Shown piece after piece: positions 1 through 8,609 of a stretch of 64,000 nucleotides of DNA. A program made the translations under genes and the position numbers. Each line of letters starts with the position of its first letter. The first letter of the stretch is position 1. Below the pieces are notes generated by a model. The model did no database searches, was not told the origin of the DNA, and saw only the letters and a list, made by a program, of their open reading frames with translations. The stretch is from Alicyclobacillus sp. ALC3 (GTDB lineage Bacteria > Bacillota > Bacilli > Alicyclobacillales > Alicyclobacillaceae): contig NZ_CP066784.1 in the NCBI RefSeq assembly GCF_028751195.1, forward strand, positions 3,968,001-4,032,000. Reading direction: 5' to 3'.

Positions 1-2
1 CC

Positions 3-497
3 TTTCTCGCGGCCGCGGTACCGTTGTTTGTATCAAACATGCTTTATTTCTTCAACTCAACGCCGTTTAACGGGATGTCGCTTGGTACGCCGTACGCTCA
101 CTGGTTCAACGTACTTACATCCATCATCAGCCAAGCTTCACCGCTCGATAACTTTCATGTGATGGCAGTGCGGACGGATTCGTTCACGAGCCTCGCCGGG
201 GTTGTCTACGCGCTGTGGTTCGTGGCGTGGTCCTACGGATTCTGGCGTCTTGGCGCACACTTGTTTGAAGCGGCGTCGGTCGAGCGGATGTCCGACACGT
301 TCTTTTACCCCGCGTTGTGGTACGTGGTCCTCGCGGGAATGTGCTTCATCATCGCCAATGTGTTTGGCCATGTATTTACCGATATGCAAAACGGTTACAT
401 TTTCATGGTCTGGTTCGTCTTATTCTATGGACTCTCTTGGTTTGTCATCAGGCGGCTGGTGCGAACTGCAGGCAGCAGAATGGAGGGCCGGTCATGA
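3..497 (+). CDS. multi-pass membrane protein, ABC-2 permease-like, 5' truncated
   Basis: The reading frame is open from the first bases of the window, so the N-terminus lies upstream. About four hydrophobic segments are visible (start of window, and around bases 195-270, 310-370 and 390-460), ending in a short basic tail. The stop overlaps the ATG of the next gene (ATGA), which indicates a translationally coupled operon with the two following membrane genes. I recognise no catalytic motif. A membrane subunit of an ABC transporter is the most economical reading, inferred from the neighbours, and family assignment is uncertain. Confidence 0.6.
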   Translation, partial: FLAAAVPLFVSNMLYFFNSTPFNGMSLGTPYAHWFNVLTSIISQASPLDNFHVMAVRTDSFTSLAGVVYALWFVAWSYGFWRLGAHLFEAASVERMSDTFFYPALWYVVLAGMCFIIANVFGHVFTDMQNGYIFMVWFVLFYGLSWFVIRRLVRTAGSRMEGRS

Positions 498-1735
498 CAT
501 TGGACGAGGGCAGCGTAGTGACAGGCGTGCAAGGCGTGCACGGCCCATCATGGTGGCGCGCAGAGGCGTGGCGGCTGTGGCGCACCTGGCGTGTCCCGGC
601 GGTGGTTGTGTGGTTCGTCATGCTCATTGGCACCATTGGCGAATCGTACAGGGCGATGGGTACGTCGGCCGCTTCCCAGGTCCGTGTGTTCCGGCAAGTC
701 CTGCTGCCGGAAGTATTTCATCTTCATCTCAGTCCAGGGTCCGTGACACTGCAGTTGCCGCTTCACATGTACGGGACACCTGCAATCAGCAGTATTACTG
801 TTTTGGTCACGATGGTCTTCGCCTGTGTGGTTGTGGCGTTCGACCGTGGCCGAGGTTCTGCACAGTTCGCTCTGTCCGGCCCCACCAGTCGATGGGGGCT
901 GTGGCGCGTGCAAACCGTCGCGGTACTAGCGATTCCCACTGTGGGCTGGACCGTGAAGGCTTTGATTGTCCTGTGGGTCGACGCTGCTGCTCACTGGGTC
1001 CTCCCACCACACTTCGTCGCGGTTTGGTGGGGGATCAACGTCCTTGTCATCTGCGCCGTCGCAGCAGCCTCATTGTTTGCTGTTGCCGGTGTCGGTCACG
1101 TGTTCTTCGCCGTTGTCGTGAGCGCCGGTGTATCAGCAGTCTCGGCCGTAGTTGGTTGGGTGTTAGAGGGCGTTGGCGGGAGACTATTTGGTTCCGGAAA
1201 CAGTGTAGCACTCAGCACATCAGGAGCTCTTCCTCGTCAGACTTGGCTCTCAGGTAGCCCGGGGGTCGTACGCGTGGGGCACTTCCTTGTCGGACTCTCA
1301 CCACTCGGGAACATAGGCATGGGTGTGAGCCCGGCCTGGGGAAGCAGTGGACTGCCACAGGGTTCTGCGTCAGCGAGTGACCCGCTGCCAGTGCACGTGT
1401 TGACCATCGACACGAATGTCTACCTGACGTGGGGGCTGGTCATCTGGTTCCTGGTCTGGACTGTCTTCCTTCTCTATCTGTCGTGGCGGGTGAGCAAGGT
1501 GAGCCTGATAGAGCGTTGGCAGAGCGTGTTTATCTTGCCGAGTCTTGTTCTGCCGACCCTCTGGTTCGGTGCTTGCGTTCTCGCGCTTTTGCTTGCAAAT
1601 GGGTTAGCACTCAGGGCCGGGATGAACTTTCTGTGGGTATTTGTGACGGCGTTTGTCGTTCTTGGTGGCGGGTATCAATGGCGCTGGACGCGACACGTCG
1701 CAAACCTCCGTAATTTGAACGGTGGGAGGCGATGA
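494..1735 (+). CDS. ABC-2 type transporter membrane protein, hypothetical
   Basis: The 413-residue protein begins at ATG 494, preceded by a TGGAGGG ribosome site and overlapping the upstream stop. An amphipathic Trp/Arg-rich N-terminus (WWRAEAWRLWRTWR) is followed by a first membrane span and a large extracytoplasmic loop. Several further spans include a block near the C-terminus that ends in a basic tail. The same N-terminal motif opens the next, decayed gene, so the two are paralogues. Architecture and coupling suggest a membrane subunit of an ABC exporter. The substrate cannot be read from the sequence. Confidence 0.65.
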   Translation: MTLDEGSVVTGVQGVHGPSWWRAEAWRLWRTWRVPAVVVWFVMLIGTIGESYRAMGTSAASQVRVFRQVLLPEVFHLHLSPGSVTLQLPLHMYGTPAISSITVLVTMVFACVVVAFDRGRGSAQFALSGPTSRWGLWRVQTVAVLAIPTVGWTVKALIVLWVDAAAHWVLPPHFVAVWWGINVLVICAVAAASLFAVAGVGHVFFAVVVSAGVSAVSAVVGWVLEGVGGRLFGSGNSVALSTSGALPRQTWLSGSPGVVRVGHFLVGLSPLGNIGMGVSPAWGSSGLPQGSASASDPLPVHVLTIDTNVYLTWGLVIWFLVWTVFLLYLSWRVSKVSLIERWQSVFILPSLVLPTLWFGACVLALLLANGLALRAGMNFLWVFVTAFVVLGGGYQWRWTRHVANLRNLNGGRR

Positions 1736-2324
1736 GCATGTCGATCGCGGTCGACGGGTCTGACCTTGCATCGCCTCGGCCGTGGCGCGCTGAGGCGTGG
1801 CGTCTGTGGCGCACGTGGCGCTGGCTTATCGCAGGGGCCTTTGTGTTTATGCTCGCAGGTGTAGCTCTTGCGGCTCTCCCGGCGATAGCGGGCAGCGGAC
1901 CACATGCTGCCAAAATTGTAGAGGGTGTGCTGTTTCCACAACTCTATCACCGCACCCTCCAATCTCCGTCGTTTCAGGTGCATGCACCGGTCAAAGTCAC
2001 TGGCCTCACTCCCATCAGTCAAGCTGCAGGTTTCGTTTCCATCGTCTTTGCATGCGCCGTGGTGTCGCTGGAGCGCAGCTGGGGAAGAACGCAGTTTGCG
2101 CTGCTTGGGCCAGTGCGCCGGGTACACGTTTGGAGTGTACAGACTGTGTTGGCGTTGCTGTTGCCTCTGACTGCCCTGACTGTGAAGGCTTTGCTGCCGT
2201 CTTCTCCTACCTAATCGCAGAAGCTCTGCGGATGAGTTTCGTTACCCCGTTTCCACTGGTGTTTCCTGTCGCTTTCCTGCTTTTTGGCGGCTTGGCGTAC
2301 TGGCTTTACCGTCGCGTGTATTAA
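1732..2324 (+). pseudogene. decayed paralogue of the preceding membrane protein (internal deletion and frameshift)
   Basis: The frame opening at ATG 1732 overlaps the previous stop (ATGA) and gives 160 residues that match the upstream gene from PWRAEAWRLWRTWR through the shared TVKAL motif. It then hits a stop at 2214. A second frame, from about 2190 to TAA 2324, encodes ALRMSFVTPFPLVF and a final span ending YRRVY, which resembles the C-terminal end of the upstream protein. The middle (roughly 200 codons) is missing and the two ends are out of frame. This reads as a deletion pseudogene. A truncated but expressed 160-residue protein remains possible. Confidence 0.6.
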
Positions 2325-2437
2325 GCAAGACGGCCCGCACGGGCGTCCCCTACATACCACGCTGCGTTGTCTAGAGAGCACTTCCCATATGGCCGCGGTT
2401 GCTGTTGCACTGCACAGCCGCGCAGGAGGTTGAGAAC

Positions 2438-3394
2438 GTGTCTGTATTGACACTCGAAAACGTTGCAAAGAAAATTGGCTCCCGGTTGATTGTTGAAAAC
2501 CTTGAAATGACGGTGGAACCAGGGGAAGTGTATGGGTTTCTCGGACCCAATGGGGCGGGCAAGACGACGACCATCCGCATGATTGTCGGACTGGCTAAGC
2601 CGACTCGCGGGTCAATCAAAGTCATGGGCCACGATGTCCAACATGACCGTAGAGCGGCACTTGCATCCATCGGAACCATCGTGGAAAACCCGGAGACGTA
2701 CAAGTATTTGACGGGTCGTGAGAACTTGGTGCACTACGCTCGACTGGCAGGGCTTGATGCAGGGCGGCGCAACCAGCGCATTGACGAAGTGGTGGACTTC
2801 GTGGGTCTGACCGGACGGATTGACGAAAAGGTGAAACGTTACTCACTTGGCATGCGACAGCGACTCGGTGTCGGTCAAGCTCTGCTCGCAAAGCCAAAGT
2901 TGTTGGTGCTCGACGAGCCGACCAACGGCCTCGACCCATCGGGGATGCGCGAGTTTCGCGAACTGATGCGACGTCTTGCGGATGACGGGATGTCCGTGTT
3001 CGTGTCGAGTCACCTGCTCGGTGAGATTCAAATGATGTGCGACCGCGTCGCGATTCTCAAGGGAGGGCGCATCATTGCGGAAGAGCGAGTGGCCGATTTA
3101 ATCGAAAATGCGTCCGGCGGGGTCAGGATTGCCGTGCAGGATACAGAGGCTGCGATGAGTGCACTGGCGGCTCAGAGCATTTCGGCACACAGCGACAGTG
3201 CTGCGGGCAGTGCCATTCGCGTCATGGTCAAGCGGGACGAGGTGCCAAACGTGATCCGCCAGTTGGTTGCCGCGGATGTGGACATCTACGGCGTCGAACA
3301 GGGACGCGATTCGCTCGAAGACATGTTCTTGCAGTTGACAGATGACGGTGCGGCTTCTGCGGTCGCGGCGGGGGAGGAATCACGCAATGGGTGA
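2438..3394 (+). CDS. ABC transporter ATP-binding protein (bacitracin/ABC-2 exporter type)
   Basis: The start is GTG 2438, preceded by AGGAGGT at seven-base spacing, giving 318 residues. The sequence shows Walker A (GPNGAGKTT), an ABC signature (YSLGMRQRLGVGQAL), Walker B (LLVLDEPTNGLDP) and the switch His (VSSHLLGE). The C-terminal extension of about 90 residues is typical of CcmA/BcrA-like ATPases that energise ABC-2 permeases. The stop lies eight bases inside the next gene, an ABC-2 permease, so the two probably form one exporter. The substrate is unknown. Confidence 0.9.
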   Translation: MSVLTLENVAKKIGSRLIVENLEMTVEPGEVYGFLGPNGAGKTTTIRMIVGLAKPTRGSIKVMGHDVQHDRRAALASIGTIVENPETYKYLTGRENLVHYARLAGLDAGRRNQRIDEVVDFVGLTGRIDEKVKRYSLGMRQRLGVGQALLAKPKLLVLDEPTNGLDPSGMREFRELMRRLADDGMSVFVSSHLLGEIQMMCDRVAILKGGRIIAEERVADLIENASGGVRIAVQDTEAAMSALAAQSISAHSDSAAGSAIRVMVKRDEVPNVIRQLVAADVDIYGVEQGRDSLEDMFLQLTDDGAASAVAAGEESRNG

Positions 3395-4613
3395 GTTGTT
3401 TGGAGTGATCGCAAACGAGTGGACGAAGTTGTTGCGCCGCAAGCGACTATGGGTCGCAGGTGCGTTAATGCTGCTGACAGTCGGACTGTTCGGCCTGACA
3501 TCTTATGAGGCACACAAAAACATCCTGCAAAACACGCCGCAGATGCAGTTGCAACAGACACAGCAGATGCTCACGGGTCTGCAGTCGAACAAGGCGCAGG
3601 CGCAGGCCAATCAGCCGGAAATTCAGAGTTTACAACAGCAGATTGCGAGCTTGAAGACGCAAATTGCGGCAGAGAAACCAGGGGCGGACTGGAGAAAGCC
3701 GCTCCTGCAACAAAGGACGATACTGCAAAAGCAGATGGCACAAGTCCCGGTGCGAGAGCGGGTGCACTCACAAGTGTGGCATCTGGAGCAGGGACAGTTG
3801 CTTCAGATGAACTATCAGCTTGCGCACAACGTCAAGCCGCCGACCGGGTACCAGACGTCTGCCTACGACCAAATCATGCAGTATCTGACGTTTACGTCGA
3901 TGCTGTTCCTGCCGCTTACTGTCGTGATTCTCGTGGCTGACATGGTGGCCGGGGAAGCGACGGACGGTACGATTAAACTGTTGCTTGTGCGGCCGGTGTC
4001 TCGGTCGAAAATTTTGCTTGGCAAGTGGATCACGTCGCTTATCGCCGCGGCTCTGGCGACTGCAGTCACATGCGCAGCTTTGTGGGCCGTCGGTGTAGCA
4101 GTGTTCGGAGGCGCAGGGGCCAACCAGCCACAACTCGTCAACGTCACATACACGAGCCAGAGCGCAGCGCTCGACCCCAACTCTGGAGGTGGGGCGGGCA
4201 CGACAACTGGGCAGGAACTCATTGCGCACTATGGCCATGCTGCGATTGTATCGATGGGCACCTACTTCTTCGTGTCAGTGCTCTTAACCATCTTCGCCAT
4301 GCTCGTCGTGGCAACCGTCGGTTTTCTCGCATCGACGTTGTTTCGCTCCGCAATGGCGAGCACGGGTGTCGCGCTTGGTGTTGTCATCATCGGGTTTGTC
4401 TTGTCGCAGATGGCAGCGCATGTCAAGTGGATTGTGGACACCTTCTTCCCCGTTCACCTTGCGCTCTTCTCCGACTGGTCTGGCGCACTCAGCCAACAGG
4501 CCCAGGTGCCAGTGTCACTCTCGCTTGGCACGACGGTCCTCGTGGTGTGGGGCGTGGTGTGCTTGGCCGTTTCACTCTTCTACTTCTCGCGCCGGGATGT
4601 ACTGAACGCGTAA
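3387..4613 (+). CDS. ABC-2 type permease with extracytoplasmic coiled-coil insert
   Basis: ATG 3387 follows GGGGAGGAATCACGCA and gives 408 residues. The first span (about residues 22-40) is followed by a long Gln-rich, heptad-like hydrophilic stretch (about 45-150) that should form a coiled coil outside the membrane. Five or so spans follow, with the ABC-2 hallmark DMVAGEATDGTIKLLLVRPVS around residue 190. It pairs with the overlapping ATPase gene. Large extracytoplasmic inserts of this sort occur in exporters of peptides and in resistance pumps, but no substrate can be assigned. Confidence 0.88.
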   Translation: MGELFGVIANEWTKLLRRKRLWVAGALMLLTVGLFGLTSYEAHKNILQNTPQMQLQQTQQMLTGLQSNKAQAQANQPEIQSLQQQIASLKTQIAAEKPGADWRKPLLQQRTILQKQMAQVPVRERVHSQVWHLEQGQLLQMNYQLAHNVKPPTGYQTSAYDQIMQYLTFTSMLFLPLTVVILVADMVAGEATDGTIKLLLVRPVSRSKILLGKWITSLIAAALATAVTCAALWAVGVAVFGGAGANQPQLVNVTYTSQSAALDPNSGGGAGTTTGQELIAHYGHAAIVSMGTYFFVSVLLTIFAMLVVATVGFLASTLFRSAMASTGVALGVVIIGFVLSQMAAHVKWIVDTFFPVHLALFSDWSGALSQQAQVPVSLSLGTTVLVVWGVVCLAVSLFYFSRRDVLNA

Positions 4614-4815
4614 TATGACTAGGTGACGTTTGCCACTATGGGTACGGTCGAAACCTGCTCCTGCAGCGACTACACGAGTTCGAGTGCGTCCATCTGAGAT
4701 ACGTAACGCGTTAAGAACGCGTTATGGAATGGAAGGAACGGGTTTTATCCGTTATAACGTGCCCACAGAACGTTATTACTGAACAGAGGTGGTAAATCTC
4801 GAGACTCAAAAGGAC
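4614..4815. other. intergenic region rich in ACGCGTTA/ACGTTA motifs
   Basis: No convincing gene. The stretch is more AT-rich than its surroundings and contains recurring AACGCGTTA or ACGTTA words, including the palindrome TAACGCGTTA at 4704-4713 and AACGCGTTA at 4716-4724. A degenerate relative of the tandem repeat that follows may begin near 4754 (ATAACGTG, then GAACGTTA). Confidence 0.5.
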
Positions 4816-4917
4816 ATAACGCGTTTTGAGCACGTTAAACGGGTGATTATGTAAACTATAAACGCAATAACGAGTTTTGGAGTCCTTAAGTTCTTGATTA
4901 TGTAAACTGATGAACGA
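4816..4917. repeat. two-copy 51-bp imperfect tandem repeat
   Basis: Copy one spans 4816-4866 and copy two 4867-4917. Both begin ATAACG(C/A)GTTTTG and both contain TGATTATGTAAACT at the same internal offset (4844-4857 and 4895-4908). The middles differ, so the duplication is old or only the shared words are selected. It lies beyond the 3' ends of both the ABC exporter (plus) and moeA (minus). Confidence 0.75.
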
Positions 4918-4950
4918 GAAGCAACGTGTTCGAATACTGTACGCATAGTA

Positions 4951-4990
4951 GGGCTGTACCAAACGGCTAGAAAGCCTTTGGATACAGCCC
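4951..4990. terminator. long hairpin between convergent genes, probable bidirectional terminator
   Basis: The arms GGGCTGTA-CCAAA and TTTGG-A-TACAGCCC enclose GGCT-AGAA-AGCC, giving a stem of about 17 pairs. It sits just past the 3' end of moeA and downstream of the ABC exporter. Neither side has a good T-run, so the terminator call rests on position and stem strength. Confidence 0.55.
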
Positions 4991-5012
4991 CGCTTAATTG
5001 TCTGTGGTTACT

Positions 5013-6263
5013 TTACCTGGAGGACAGTGCACCGTCGAGAAAGCGCAGGGGCAGTACAGTGCCTGCCTCGACGTGCGGCTCGTCAAGACGGACAAGGCAG
5101 TTTGCGCTGGCAAAACTCGAGATTTGGCCGGCTGCCTGAGCCATCTCCGTGTCGACAACCACCACGCCGCCCTCAATTCGGGCAGCGCCGCGCAAAATTC
5201 GCGTGTGTCGCACGGGCTTTTGTTTGACCGTGTGCAACAGGCGGCCGCTCGCGGGGAAGGGTTCGTCGTGCCAGCCCATGGCTTGCCGGAGCACTGGCCG
5301 AACGAGAGTCTCGAATTGCACAAATCCTGCGGCAGGGTTTCCGGAGAGCGCGAATACCACGGCACCCTCTACGGTGGCGGCGACCAGTGGTGAGCCAGGT
5401 CGCATCAAGACGCGCCGCACCGCGATTTGTCCGCCAAGGTCCGCGATGACTCGGGGGACGTAGTCGTAGTCTCCCGCAGATACGCCGCCTGTCAAAATCA
5501 CGAAGTCGCTCGATGCCACCGCTTTGACGAGAGCCGTACGGATTGCGTCACGGCTGTCTTCGACGTACGAGCATTCCGTCACCGCGATACCATCGGTAGT
5601 GAGCGCGCCAGACAGATAGGCGTCGTTGGCTCCGTAGATTTGGCCGGGTGCAAGCAGCGCCTCAGTATCACGGCAGAGTTCACTCCCAGTGACGATGATG
5701 CTGCACGTCGGGCGCTTGGCGACGGACAAATGTGCGATGCCATAGGTTCGTAATAAAGACAGGTGTGCGCCTGCCAATCGCACACCATGCCCTAGGACAA
5801 CCGTGCCAGCGCCACCGTCTTGTCCACGTGGTTGCACAGACTCGCCAGCACGTACAGACCGCAACAAGCGCACAGAAGCGGATGCCGCCGTGGTTCCGTG
5901 TTGCGAAGACGTCGACTCTTCACACCACTCAAAACGCGCCACTGCATTCGTATCTGCCGGCATCGGTGCGCCAGTCATAATGCGTACCGCACTGCCTGCA
6001 GGGGGAGAGCCGGTAGGGGCATCGCCCGCTGCCAGGGTTCCAGTGACTGAGAAAGTTATCCCTTCCTCGAGTTCGCCGTCCACGCGCAGTGCGAAACCGT
6101 CCATCATCGCGCGGTCAAATGGCGGAACGTCGATTCGCGCCACTGCCTCGGTCGCAAGGATGCGGCCGAGGCAGTCGTCGACAGGGACGGATTCGCTCCG
6201 TACGGCAGGTGCCAGAGCTTTCACAGTTGCCACTGCTTCGTCAAATGGGTGGGGCACATCCAC
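5013..6263 (-). CDS. moeA: molybdopterin molybdenumtransferase MoeA
   Basis: The 416-residue protein matches MoeA length and order. The N-terminal region has RIDVPPFDRAMMDGFAL, the MoCF-biosynthesis domain has IVTGSELC and ILTGGVSAGDYDYV, and the C-terminal part has MRPGSPLVAA and FALSGNPAAGFV. MoeA inserts molybdate into adenylylated molybdopterin to make molybdenum cofactor. A molybdenum hydroxylase (CO dehydrogenase) is encoded 20 kb away and would need it. It leads no obvious moco cluster here: the next minus-strand genes are unrelated. The ribosome site before ATG 6263 is weak (CGGTGG). Confidence 0.93.
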   Translation of the reverse strand: MDVPHPFDEAVATVKALAPAVRSESVPVDDCLGRILATEAVARIDVPPFDRAMMDGFALRVDGELEEGITFSVTGTLAAGDAPTGSPPAGSAVRIMTGAPMPADTNAVARFEWCEESTSSQHGTTAASASVRLLRSVRAGESVQPRGQDGGAGTVVLGHGVRLAGAHLSLLRTYGIAHLSVAKRPTCSIIVTGSELCRDTEALLAPGQIYGANDAYLSGALTTDGIAVTECSYVEDSRDAIRTALVKAVASSDFVILTGGVSAGDYDYVPRVIADLGGQIAVRRVLMRPGSPLVAATVEGAVVFALSGNPAAGFVQFETLVRPVLRQAMGWHDEPFPASGRLLHTVKQKPVRHTRILRGAARIEGGVVVVDTEMAQAAGQISSFASANCLVRLDEPHVEAGTVLPLRFLDGALSSR

Positions 6264-6302
6264 CGTGCGTCACGTCCCTTCGCAAGCAAACATGCATTCC
6301 GC

Positions 6303-7256
6303 TTAGGCGAAAATGGTTTCGATCTCGGCGATGGTGGATTCATCCAACTTCACACCGGAAGCCTTGACGTTCTCCTGTACTTGTTCCGGGCGGGTCGCAC
6401 CGATGAGTGCACTGCTGATGCTTGGTAGACGCAGCACCCAGGCCAGTGCGAGCTGAGACATCGTGACCTCGAGGCGCTTCGCCACACCTGACAATTGTTC
6501 CACCTTTGTGAGTACATCCTCTTGAATCAAGCGCTCAACGAAGCGATTCACACCTTGCGTCGCGGCGCGAGACCCGGCAGGGGCCGGTTGTCCCTGCTTA
6601 TACTTGCCGGTCAGGACACCCTGCGCGAGCGGTGAAAAGACGACCTGCCCAATTCCGGCAGCATCACAGAGGGGAACTACGGAATTTTCAATGTACCGTT
6701 CGAGCATGTTGTACTGGGGTTGGCTAGCAACAAACTTGCGCAGGCCAAGCTCCTTTTGCAGTTGCACGGCTGCTGCAATTTTCTCCGCTGGCCATTCCGA
6801 GAGACCGATGTAGAGTGCCTTGCCCTGTGCGATGATGTCGTCGAGGGCGCGTAAGGTCTCTTCCAAGTCTGTTTCTTCGTCATAGCGGTGGCAGTAAAAA
6901 ATGTCGACGTAATCGACGCCAAGCGATTTTAGGCTCAAGTCAATCTGCGCCATGATGTGCTTACGGCTCAGTCCGCGGTCGTTTACGCCAGGACCAGCCG
7001 GCCAGTACGCTTTGGTCGTGACGACGTAACTGTCGCGACGATAGGGTTTGAGCGCTTCACCGAGCACGACCTCTGCAGCGTGCGGTTCGGAGCCGTACAC
7101 GTTGGCACAGTCAAAGTGGTTGATGCCAAGGTCGTACGCTTCATTGACACAGGCGATAGCCTGCTGTTTTTCGGTTACGGTGCCGTATGTAAGCCAACTT
7201 CCCAGTGCAAGTTCAGACACCTTAAGGCCGCTTTTGCCAAGTCTGCGGTAGTGCAT
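6303..7256 (-). CDS. aldo/keto reductase
   Basis: 317 residues, starting at ATG 7256 after a GGAGGGTG ribosome site. The sequence contains the AKR elements: RLGKSGLKVSELALGSW at the N-terminus, Asp and Tyr in FDCANVYG, catalytic Lys in VVTTKAYWP and His in FYCHRYDEE, plus an NADPH-binding C-terminal segment (SSALIGATRPEQV). It resembles the voltage-gated K+ channel beta-subunit/YghZ group of the superfamily. The physiological substrate is unknown. It lies 39 bases upstream of moeA on the same strand. Confidence 0.9.
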   Translation of the reverse strand: MHYRRLGKSGLKVSELALGSWLTYGTVTEKQQAIACVNEAYDLGINHFDCANVYGSEPHAAEVVLGEALKPYRRDSYVVTTKAYWPAGPGVNDRGLSRKHIMAQIDLSLKSLGVDYVDIFYCHRYDEETDLEETLRALDDIIAQGKALYIGLSEWPAEKIAAAVQLQKELGLRKFVASQPQYNMLERYIENSVVPLCDAAGIGQVVFSPLAQGVLTGKYKQGQPAPAGSRAATQGVNRFVERLIQEDVLTKVEQLSGVAKRLEVTMSQLALAWVLRLPSISSALIGATRPEQVQENVKASGVKLDESTIAEIETIFA

Positions 7257-7316
7257 GCTATCACCCTCCGGTATATGGTTTTGTGGGCCGCTGTCTATTG
7301 TATCACCATCGGGGAA

Positions 7317-7964
7317 TCAAGACGTAAAGTACCCCATGCGGCGATAGGTGAAAGCGTCGTGGGAGTAGAACTTCAGTGCGTTCCAGCCACGCTCATCGCC
7401 GGGTGCCGGTGTCGCTGCGACCCAGCCGTAGTTCCCGAGTTCGTGACTGATATCAATCGCCGCATGGATGAGAGTCTCCGCAACTCGTCTACCTGCTGCG
7501 TTGCGCCACAGCGTGGCACGGTTGGCTGAACCGGCTTGCAGGCGCGGATGAAGTGCGAGATTTGAGATGTAGTAATACTTCGCCGCGAAATTGGGCCGCC
7601 CGGAGAGCACGCCAAGCGGGAATGCGGGGTATGTGGGACGTTCCGATTTCATCCAGGCAATTGCGATATCCGGTTGTGGCTGCAGACCTTGCGAGGCGTT
7701 CCAGACTTCCCATTGTATTTCGGCCAACTCAGTGTAATCAGTGCTAGCGATGTGCCAGGACTCTGCCACAAACCGCAGTACCCGCCGGATTTCGCTAGGT
7801 TTCAGCCACAGTACGTCGAGCGAGAGGTGTTCCGGCTGGTCGGACGGAAAGGTCTCGGTTTGTTCCCACATAGATGGCATGTATTCGGAATCCGGGTGCT
7901 GCAAACCATCGTGATTGACGCCCCACCAAGCAGTGACGATGCGTCGCAAACGGTGCATGTCCAT
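7317..7964 (-). CDS. putative GNAT-fold protein, function unknown
   Basis: 215 residues from ATG 7964, preceded by AGGAGAAG. The second half (YYISNLALHP, then GRRVAETLIHAAIDISHELG, then WNALKFYSHDAFTYRRMGY) has the order expected of an acetyl-CoA-binding GNAT fold: a beta strand, a basic loop and helix, then a C-terminal region. The pyrophosphate loop is not canonical (no clear RxxGxG), so enzymatic activity is uncertain. The N-terminal 80 residues match nothing I know. Confidence 0.5.
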   Translation of the reverse strand: MDMHRLRRIVTAWWGVNHDGLQHPDSEYMPSMWEQTETFPSDQPEHLSLDVLWLKPSEIRRVLRFVAESWHIASTDYTELAEIQWEVWNASQGLQPQPDIAIAWMKSERPTYPAFPLGVLSGRPNFAAKYYYISNLALHPRLQAGSANRATLWRNAAGRRVAETLIHAAIDISHELGNYGWVAATPAPGDERGWNALKFYSHDAFTYRRMGYFTS

Positions 7965-7984
7965 CTCTCTTCTCCTCAGTTCAT

Positions 7985-8012
7985 TTGGATCTTTTTATCA
8001 TTATGGTACAAT
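7985..8012 (+). promoter_or_regulatory. candidate sigma-A promoter for the cyclophilin gene
   Basis: TTGGAT at 7985-7990 and TACAAT at 8007-8012 with a 16-base spacer, 34 bases upstream of the start codon, in the gap between two divergent genes. Confidence 0.45.
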
Positions 8013-8045
8013 GTCGACTAGTTCATAGCAGAGGGGTTAGGCAAA

Positions 8046-8591
8046 TTGGCACAGCAGTACGAACGCGCTCCAGACATGCAGTTGCAGGCGAACACGGACT
8101 ATCAGGCTGTCGTTCACACGAACAAGGGCACTTTTACAGTCGACCTGCTGGCGGACCAGGCGCCCCTGACGGTCAATAACTTCGTCACCTTGGCCAAAGA
8201 CAAATACTTTGATGGAATTGTCTTCCACCGCGTCATCGAACCGTTTATGATCCAGACCGGTGACCCAACGGGAACTGGGGCTGGCGGACCTGGCTATCGC
8301 TTTCGCGATGAACTTCCACCGGCTATTCCGTACGAACCGGGTGTCGTCGCTATGGCGAATGCCGGCCCCAATACGAACGGATCGCAGTTCTTCGTCTGTA
8401 CTGGTGAACAGTCACGTGGTCTGAACCGCACACCGAACTACTCCGTGTTTGGTCGCGTGTCAGACGGCATGGACACAGTCACCGCCATTGCACAAACGCC
8501 AGTCGGTCCATCACAGTTCGGTGAACGGAGTAAACCGCTTGAGACTGTTCAAATTGAGTCCGTGGAGATTATCGAGACCCAGCGTTCATAA
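8046..8591 (+). CDS. cyclophilin-type peptidyl-prolyl cis-trans isomerase
   Basis: 181 residues from TTG 8046, which follows a GAGGGG ribosome site. An internal ATG at 8076 is the alternative. The domain has the cyclophilin signature: FVTLAKDKYFDGIVFHRVI with the catalytic Arg, QTGDPTGTGAGGPGYRF, AMANAGPNTNGSQFFV and FGRVSDGMD. There is no signal peptide, so it should act in the cytoplasm. It accelerates proline isomerisation during folding. Its 3' end converges with a small hypothetical gene. Confidence 0.93.
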   Translation: MAQQYERAPDMQLQANTDYQAVVHTNKGTFTVDLLADQAPLTVNNFVTLAKDKYFDGIVFHRVIEPFMIQTGDPTGTGAGGPGYRFRDELPPAIPYEPGVVAMANAGPNTNGSQFFVCTGEQSRGLNRTPNYSVFGRVSDGMDTVTAIAQTPVGPSQFGERSKPLETVQIESVEIIETQRS

Positions 8592-8609
8592 TGTGCTCGC
8601 CAACCTAAC

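Noticed and set aside
10..24. NotI-like GCGGCCGC next to KpnI-like GGTACC at the window start, as in a cloning polylinker
   Set aside because: The bases lie inside a continuous membrane-protein reading frame and the composition is normal for this genome.
202..1257. 351-codon open frame overlapping the first two membrane genes
   Set aside because: Arg/Ser/Cys-rich product typical of an out-of-frame shadow, no ribosome site, and two better-supported genes occupy the region.
4711..4962. 83-codon minus-strand frame over the 51-bp repeats
   Set aside because: It merely translates the AT-rich repeat; it has no ribosome site or recognisable protein features.
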